38,887 bases of DNA from an uncultured bacterium. Its GTDB lineage: Bacteria > Myxococcota_A > Polyangia > Polyangiales > Houyiibacteriaceae. The notes under the pieces are model-generated. The model did not search any database, had not been told where the DNA came from, and saw only the letters and a list, made by a program, of their open reading frames with translations. How positions within the stretch are numbered: position 1 is the first letter of the stretch; every line of letters begins with the position of its first letter. Positions 34,712-38,887 of this stretch are shown here, piece after piece. The DNA lies in NCBI GenBank assembly GCA_938024995.1, contig CALJDU010000079.1:1-38887 (forward strand), given 5' to 3'. A program made the translations under genes and the position numbers.

Positions 34712-35117
34712 CAGGGGCTCCTCAGCGCGGCTGCGCCCGGCATCAGCCGGAGGTTGGGTCGAGTGAATCGAGCCGAAAGAACAAAGGGAGAGAAACGACG
34801 AAATCCCCCCGCGACACGACGAATCGACAAAGAGCCGACCGGTGACGAGAGGGGTCCGACGTGAGAACCGATATAAGTAAGAAAATCGAGCCGATCGGGA
34901 GTGCTGTAACGAGCGCCTGCGCGTTCGTTACAGCGCGCACCGCAGTTCACCACCGCGTCGGGCACCGGAGCGCGCGACATCGAGGTGAACTGGCTGCGGC
35001 GTAGGTGTTGTTGTTTCGCCTGATCGGGAAGGCGAGGCAACTTTCGCGCGCACTCATCCGGCCGCGCCCCGGAGAGCACGTGAATTCCCGGATGTAGTGA
35101 GTGCGCGCGAAGCACTC
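34712..35117 (-). promoter_or_regulatory. rplL-rpoB spacer with several hairpins (possible attenuator/processing region)
   Basis: This 406-bp stretch has no credible gene. On the minus strand it holds: a 6-bp hairpin gagtgc/gcactc touching the rplL stop (35099-35117); a catccgg/ccggatg pair (35055-35094); and a perfect 10-bp stem gctgtaacga/tcgttacagc with a 12-base loop (34903-34934), followed 15-20 bases later by tttt and an AT-rich cttacttatatcgg stretch that could hold a -10-like element. In E. coli the equivalent spacer carries an attenuator and an RNase III site; by analogy this one may set the ratio of ribosomal protein to polymerase mRNA. Confidence 0.5.
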
Positions 35118-35498
35118 TTACTTGAGCGTGACCTTCGCGCCGGCCGCTTCGAGCTTCTTCTTAAGCTCCTCGGCCTCTTCCTTGGAAACGCCTTCCTTGA
35201 TGACCTTCGGGGCCGAGGTCACGAGACCCTTCGCTTCGCCGAGCGAGAGCGAGGTGACCTCACGGATGACCTTAATGACCGGGATGGGCTTGCCGGTGAC
35301 CTCGGTGAGCTCGACGTCGAACTCGGTCTGCTCTTCAGCAGCCTCGGCACCGCCGCCGCCGCCGCCAACCATCGCCACAGCCGCGGGAGCCGCCGAAACG
35401 CCCCACGCCTCTTCAAGGGTCGTGACGAGAGTCGCCACGTCCTTCACCGACCACGAGCTGAGCTCCTCGACCATCTGATCTACGTTCATGTTCGCCAT
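35118..35498 (-). CDS. rplL: 50S ribosomal protein L7/L12
   Basis: The product is 126 residues. The N-terminal dimerisation helices (MVEELSSWSVKDVATLVTTL) bind L10. An Ala/Gly-rich flexible hinge follows (about residues 36-52), and the C-terminal domain has the factor-binding helices (KPIPVIKVIREVTSLSLGEA, then KKLEAAGAKVTLK). It forms the ribosomal stalk that recruits EF-Tu, EF-G and IF2. It follows rplJ after 114 bp, in the conserved rplKAJL order. Confidence 0.98.
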   Translation of the reverse strand: MANMNVDQMVEELSSWSVKDVATLVTTLEEAWGVSAAPAAVAMVGGGGGGAEAAEEQTEFDVELTEVTGKPIPVIKVIREVTSLSLGEAKGLVTSAPKVIKEGVSKEEAEELKKKLEAAGAKVTLK

Positions 35499-35612
35499 TG
35501 TTCTGTCCTGTTTCCTACGCCGTGCAGTGCACGGAAAAGTTTTTGTTTGTTTTTGAGTGAAGCGCGGAGACCCGCGCGGGTTTTGTGGGGTGCCTTCTGA
35601 CGAAGACTGCGA

Positions 35613-36161
35613 CTACTCGCCGTTCTGCTTGCGCTTGTACGCGTCCATCACGAGCGCGAGGTTCTGCGCAGGAGCGTTGAGCTGCGCGACCAAGCTCTGC
35701 ATAGGCGCCATCATCTGGGCCAAGAGCATCGCGCGGACCTCGTCCTTGCCAGGAAGGTTCGCGAGAACGTTCTCGACCGCCTTGCTGTCCATGAACTCGC
35801 CCTCAAGGACGCCGCCCTTGATTTGGAGCTTCTCTTGCTCGGGGCCTTCCTTGCGGAACGCCTTCACGATCTTCGCGGCGCGACTGGGATCCTCATAGGT
35901 CCAGGCGATGCCGGTCATACCAGTGAGCGTCTTGTCGAGGTCGTCGAGCTCAGCGAGCTCAGTGCCTTCGATGGCCTTGCGAACAAGGTTGTTCTTGACG
36001 ACGCGGTACTCCACCTCAGCCGCGCGGAAACGCGAGCGGAGATCGGTGATCATCTCGACGTTGACGCCGCGGAAGTCGAGCAACACTGCAGCGACCGAGC
36101 GATCGAAGCGGTCGCGCACGAGCTCGACCTGCTCCTTCTTCATTGCGATGGTGACAGCCAT
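35613..36161 (-). CDS. rplJ: 50S ribosomal protein L10
   Basis: The product is 182 residues. The conserved core is EQVELVRDRFDRSVAAVLLD, FRGVNVEMITDLRSRFR, YRVVKNNLVRKAIEGT and GMTGIAW. The C-terminal helix (about 150-182) is the platform for L7/L12 dimers. The start at 36161 lies two bases after the rplA stop, with GAGG of the rplA end as ribosome binding site, so translation is coupled; an internal ATG at 36143 is an alternative. There is no room for a classical L10 leader hairpin immediately before the gene. Confidence 0.97.
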   Translation of the reverse strand: MAVTIAMKKEQVELVRDRFDRSVAAVLLDFRGVNVEMITDLRSRFRAAEVEYRVVKNNLVRKAIEGTELAELDDLDKTLTGMTGIAWTYEDPSRAAKIVKAFRKEGPEQEKLQIKGGVLEGEFMDSKAVENVLANLPGKDEVRAMLLAQMMAPMQSLVAQLNAPAQNLALVMDAYKRKQNGE

Positions 36162-36163
36162 GA

Positions 36164-36862
36164 CTACGCCTCTATCGAGATGGTGTTCGGATCGATCCGG
36201 ATGCCCGGACCCATCGTGGAGCTAAGCGTGACGCTGCGAAGGTAGGTGCCCTTGGAGGACGCCGGCTTCGCCTTGACGAGCGCGGAGACCAAAGCGGTCA
36301 CGTTGTCGTTGATCATCTTCTTGTCGAACGAGCACTTGGCGACCGACACGTGGATGATCGCGCCTTTGCGCTCGAGCTTGAAGGTGACCTTACCGGCCTT
36401 CGCTTCAGAGACAGCCTTCGTGACGTCCATCGTGACGGTGCCGACCTTCGGGTTCGGCATGAGGCCACGGGGCCCGAGCACGCGAGCGACCTTGAGGACG
36501 GCACCCATGCAATCGGGGGTCGCGACGACCACGTCAAAACCGAGCCAGCCTTCCTGAATCTTCGCGGACATATCGTCCGTACCGACAAAGTCAGCGCCAG
36601 CCGCAGTGGCTTCCGCGGCCTTGTCGCCCTTGGCGAAGACGAGGACCTTTTTGGATGAGCCAGTGCCGTGTGGGAGAACCACAGCGCCGCGAACCTGCTG
36701 GTCCGCGTGCTTCGGGTTCACGCCCAAACGCACAGCGAGGTCGACGGTCTCGTCGAACTTGGCAAAGGCGGTTTCCTTTACCAGCCCGCAAGCCTCTTCC
36801 AGTGTGTAGCGGTTCCCTCGCTGGACAAGATCCAGCGACTTCCGCCTTTTTCCGGGTTTCAT
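36164..36862 (-). CDS. rplA: 50S ribosomal protein L1
   Basis: The product is 232 residues from the ATG at 36862, chosen because GGAGGAAAC lies directly upstream and the protein then begins MKPGKRRKSLDLV like other L1 proteins; the open frame to 36928 is an artefact. Conserved blocks are FDETVDLAVRLGVNPKHADQ, VRGAVVLPHGTGSSKKVLVF, the two-domain hinge region GLMPNPKVGTVT (about 126-137) and SSTMGPGIRIDP at the end. L1 binds 23S rRNA at the stalk by the E site and, in many bacteria, represses its own operon. Two bases separate it from rplJ. Confidence 0.98.
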   Translation of the reverse strand: MKPGKRRKSLDLVQRGNRYTLEEACGLVKETAFAKFDETVDLAVRLGVNPKHADQQVRGAVVLPHGTGSSKKVLVFAKGDKAAEATAAGADFVGTDDMSAKIQEGWLGFDVVVATPDCMGAVLKVARVLGPRGLMPNPKVGTVTMDVTKAVSEAKAGKVTFKLERKGAIIHVSVAKCSFDKKMINDNVTALVSALVKAKPASSKGTYLRSVTLSSTMGPGIRIDPNTISIEA

Positions 36863-37015
36863 GTTTCCTCCAAATGACGCGCCGAAGGGACGCACCTCCC
36901 ACCAGAGCCTGGGTGGTCGCAGGGGCATGGCTCTAGATCGAGCCAGCCGAGACGCAAATGGATCACGTCAGAAAGTGTGATGATGCTCAGCCGTGACCTG
37001 TTGCGGTCGAGAGCT

Positions 37016-37441
37016 TCAGTCGGTCACCGTGACGCCCATCGAGCGCGCGGTGCCGGCGAGGCTACGAACACAGGCTTCGATCGAGCCAGCGTTGGTGTCT
37101 TGAATCTTGGTCTTCGCGAGCTCTTCGAGCTGCGCTGTCGTGATCTTGCCAACCTTGGTCTTGTTGGGCTCGGAGGACCCCTTATCGAGGCCGAGCGCCT
37201 TCTTGATCAAGATCGCGGCGGGCGGCGTCTTCAGGATGAAGCTGAAGCTGCGGTCCGCGTAGACCGTGATCACGACCGGGATGATGAGCCCGGCCTGCTT
37301 CTGCGTCTTGGAGTTGAACTCCTTACAGAAACCCATGATGTTCACGCCGTGCTGACCCAGAGCCGGACCCACGGGGGGAGACGGGTTCGCCTTTCCAGCC
37401 GGGAGCTGGAGCTTGATCATTCCGATGACTTTTTTCGCCAT
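37016..37441 (-). CDS. rplK: 50S ribosomal protein L11
   Basis: The product is 141 residues, the standard length. It has KLQLPAGKANPSPPVGPALG (about 9-28), GVNIMGFCKEFNSKTQ and the C-terminal rRNA-binding part QLEELAKTKIQDTNAGSIEA and GTARSMGVTV. It binds the GTPase-associated centre of 23S rRNA and is needed for stringent factor activation and thiopeptide sensitivity. It lies 57 bp after nusG and 153 bp before rplA; the latter spacer shows only short weak hairpins. Confidence 0.98.
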   Translation of the reverse strand: MAKKVIGMIKLQLPAGKANPSPPVGPALGQHGVNIMGFCKEFNSKTQKQAGLIIPVVITVYADRSFSFILKTPPAAILIKKALGLDKGSSEPNKTKVGKITTAQLEELAKTKIQDTNAGSIEACVRSLAGTARSMGVTVTD

Positions 37442-37498
37442 GGCTACGCCACTCTTCTTTCACTGACTCGCTACTGCGAGAAGGTTAGGTGACCGTCG

Positions 37499-38068
37499 TT
37501 AGACGGCCGTCTTTTCCACCTGCTGGTAGTCGAGCTCGACGGGAGTTGCCCGTCCAAAGATACTGATGAGAACGCGGACCTTCTGCTTGTCCGGGTTCAC
37601 CTCTTCCACGGTGCCCGTGTAGTTCGCGAACGCGCCCTCGGTCACGCGGACCTGATCGCCTGGGTCGAACGAGACCCGCGGCTTCGGCTTGGCGGCGCCA
37701 TCGGCGACCTGCTGCGCGACGATGCCGATCTCGCGCTCGGGAACGGGAGAGGGATGACGACCGCCCACGAAGCCGCTGACCTTCGGGGTCGCCTTGACCA
37801 CGTGCCAGGAGTGCTCGGTCATCTGCATCTGAACGAAGATGTAACCGGGGTAGAACGTCTTGTTGATCGTGTACTTGCTGGTCTTGCCGTTCTTGTTCGT
37901 ACGGCTCTCTTGGACCTGCTCACGTGGGATCAAGATCTCGCCAAAGTGATCTTCCATCCCCGCCTGCTTGATGCGCTCAAGTAGGGAGAGTTTCACTTTG
38001 TTCTCGTAGCCTGAGTAGGCCTGAACGATGTACCACTTCATGGCTGCTGTTTCGGTCATCGTCATCAC
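37499..38068 (-). CDS. nusG: Transcription termination/antitermination protein NusG
   Basis: The product is 189 residues from the GTG at 38068, which overlaps the secE stop (GTGA); nearby ATGs at 38065 and 38041 (MKWYIVQAYSGYENKV) are alternatives. The NGN domain (about residues 10-125) includes FGEILIPREQVQE and YPGYIFVQMQM, and contacts the polymerase clamp. The KOW domain (about 135-165, DQVRVTEGAFANYTGTVEEV) binds Rho or ribosomal S10. It couples transcription with translation and termination. The overlap with secE is the usual arrangement. Confidence 0.97.
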   Translation of the reverse strand: MMTMTETAAMKWYIVQAYSGYENKVKLSLLERIKQAGMEDHFGEILIPREQVQESRTNKNGKTSKYTINKTFYPGYIFVQMQMTEHSWHVVKATPKVSGFVGGRHPSPVPEREIGIVAQQVADGAAKPKPRVSFDPGDQVRVTEGAFANYTGTVEEVNPDKQKVRVLISIFGRATPVELDYQQVEKTAV

Positions 38069-38457
38069 GCCTTGTAGATGAGGTCGGTGACGGCAGACCA
38101 GACCGCGTCAAAGACGCCGAGGATGGCTGCAGCGATTGCGGAAACGACCAAGACGACAACGGTCTGCGCCTGGGTTTCTTTGCGGGTCGGCCAAGTCACC
38201 TTGGACAGCTCCGCCGCACACTCGTTGACGAACTTGTTCGTCCCCGCGTGCTTGTAGAGACCCACCATGAGGAGGATCGCGCCGACACCGGAGATCGCGG
38301 TGACGAGCGTGGGGTCGGGCTCATCGAAGATGTCCCAGACCTCTTTCACGAGATGGTCAAAAAGCCAGAACGAGAACAGCGCACCTACGATGTAGGTGAA
38401 CTGCACCCAGCGCTCGAGGCCAAGGGTGCCGACTCCGGTGTTTTCGTCGTTAGCCAT
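38065..38457 (-). CDS. secE: Preprotein translocase subunit SecE (three-helix type)
   Basis: The product is 130 residues. Three hydrophobic segments lie at about residues 19-38, 50-68 and 98-121. The conserved amphipathic stretch ELSKVTWPTRKET (about 83-95) precedes the last one, as in all SecE proteins. Most bacteria have a single-helix SecE of 60-70 residues; this is the longer E. coli-like form. It clamps SecY in the inner membrane. The stop overlaps the nusG start by 4 nt. Confidence 0.96.
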   Translation of the reverse strand: MANDENTGVGTLGLERWVQFTYIVGALFSFWLFDHLVKEVWDIFDEPDPTLVTAISGVGAILLMVGLYKHAGTNKFVNECAAELSKVTWPTRKETQAQTVVVLVVSAIAAAILGVFDAVWSAVTDLIYKA

Positions 38458-38491
38458 GGTTGGTGTTCATCTCGTTCAGGGGTCAGATCGG

Positions 38492-38564
38492 CAGGCCAGG
38501 AGGGATTCGAACCCCCAACCGTCGGATTTGGAATCCGCTGCTCTACCGTTAGAGCTACTGGCCT
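38492..38564 (-). tRNA. tRNA-Trp (CCA anticodon)
   Basis: On the minus strand the molecule folds as a complete 73-base cloverleaf: acceptor stem AGGCCAG/CTGGCCT with discriminator G, D-arm AGCTCTAACGGTAGAGC, anticodon arm CGGATTCCAAATCCG with loop TTCCAAA and anticodon CCA, and T-arm with GGTTCGAATC. The 3' CCA is not encoded. Its place between rpmG and secE is a long-known conserved order (tuf-rpmG-trnW-secE-nusG). Confidence 0.97.
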
Positions 38565-38588
38565 TTGGGTTCGTTCTGCTTGGTTGGG

Positions 38589-38741
38589 TTACTTAGACTC
38601 TTTGTGAGTCGTGTGCCGCCCACACGTGCGGCAGAACTTCTTCAGGGTCAACCTATTAGGGTCCTGTTTCCTTCGCGACGTGCGGTAGTTGCGCGCGCCG
38701 CACTCGTCGCAGACGAGGACGACGCGCACTCGTTCCGACAC
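38589..38741 (-). CDS. rpmG: 50S ribosomal protein L33
   Basis: The product is 50 residues with a GTG start, reading SERVRVVLVCDECGARNYRT, then SRRKQDPNRLTLKKFCRTCG and RHTTHKESK. Two CxxC pairs (Cys11/Cys14 and Cys37/Cys40) make this the zinc-binding C+ form. It sits close to the E site of the 50S subunit. It starts 3 bp after the tuf stop and precedes tRNA-Trp. Confidence 0.95.
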   Translation of the reverse strand: MSERVRVVLVCDECGARNYRTSRRKQDPNRLTLKKFCRTCGRHTTHKESK

Positions 38742-38744
38742 TAA

Positions 38745-38887
38745 CTACTCGATGATCTTCGAGATAACGCCGGCGCCGACGGTCCGGCCGCCTTCGCGGA
38801 TGGCGAAGCGCTGACGCTCTTCCATCGCGACCTCGGTGATGAGCGCGACGACCATCTTCACGTTGTCGCCAGGCATGACCATCTTCA
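38745..38887 (-). CDS. tuf: Elongation factor Tu, C-terminal end (partial)
   Basis: Only the last 47 residues are inside the window, ending KIIE and TAG at 38745. They read MVMPGDNVKMVVALITEVAM, then EERQRFAIREGGRTVGAGVI, which is the domain III end of EF-Tu. EF-Tu-GTP delivers aminoacyl-tRNA to the ribosome. Its place upstream of rpmG, tRNA-Trp and secE is the standard order. Confidence 0.97.
   Translation of the reverse strand, partial: KMVMPGDNVKMVVALITEVAMEERQRFAIREGGRTVGAGVISKIIE

Noticed and set aside
36162..36163. L10-binding leader directly before rplJ
   Set aside because: Only two bases separate rplA and rplJ, so no leader structure can lie there.

Overview
The window is high-GC DNA from what looks like a myxobacterium (Myxococcota, probably Polyangia or a Sandaracinus-like lineage). 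Four things point there: the dense run of predicted lipoproteins, the Myxococcus-type cysteine-rich repeat protein ending in Gly-Cys / membrane segment / Arg-cluster, the DUF1592-DUF1552 gene pair, and a classical proteobacterial tuf-rpmG-tRNA-Trp-secE-nusG-rplKAJL-rpoBC block. The taxon is inferred from gene content only.

Layout. 1-9.4 kb holds envelope genes: a partial lipoprotein with an Asp-rich calcium-type motif (minus), an outer-membrane beta-barrel candidate, a DUF1592-type lipoprotein with one CxxCH motif overlapping a Tat-exported DUF1552 protein, two overlapping lipoprotein genes (minus), and a PQQ-type beta-propeller lipoprotein. 9.5-13.4 kb holds ribonuclease R overlapping a pyrimidine-nucleoside phosphorylase. 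13.4-16.8 kb holds a divergent pair: a lipoprotein gluzincin-like peptidase and a DsbH/YyaL-type thioredoxin-fold lipoprotein.

16.97-19.3 kb is the most interesting coding region. A 104-residue signal-bearing Gly/Ala/Glu-rich protein has four SCG motifs in two pairs. It is followed by a strong intrinsic terminator, then a DUF692 (MNIO) enzyme, an overlapping DUF2063 partner and a small acidic lipoprotein. This is the architecture of a bufferin/HvfA-like ribosomally made, post-translationally modified peptide system, with a precursor type I do not recognise.

19.3-22.3 kb encodes a giant Cys-rich repeat surface protein (minus). 22.4-23.8 kb is a compact repeat locus: two hexanucleotide arrays surround a four-helix-bundle (23S-IVP/Avd-like) gene, a convergent truncated paralogue sharing a perfect 15-bp-stem terminator, and an imperfect inverted repeat of about 68 bp per arm. 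It looks like an undescribed mobile or repeat-generating element.

23.8-26.1 kb carries an acyl-CoA dehydrogenase and a PP2C phosphatase. From 26.2 kb to the end, reading on the minus strand, is the transcription/translation block rpoC, rpoB, rplL, rplJ, rplA, rplK, nusG, secE, tRNA-Trp(CCA), rpmG and the 3' end of tuf, closed by a UUCG-loop terminator after rpoC.

Many long open frames antisense to rpoB, rpoC, rnr and the repeat gene are by-products of high GC3 and were left out. Gaps over 300 bases: 22256-22767 (array 1 and its flank), 23262-23812 (inverted repeat and array 2) and 34712-35117 (rplL-rpoB spacer), all described below.
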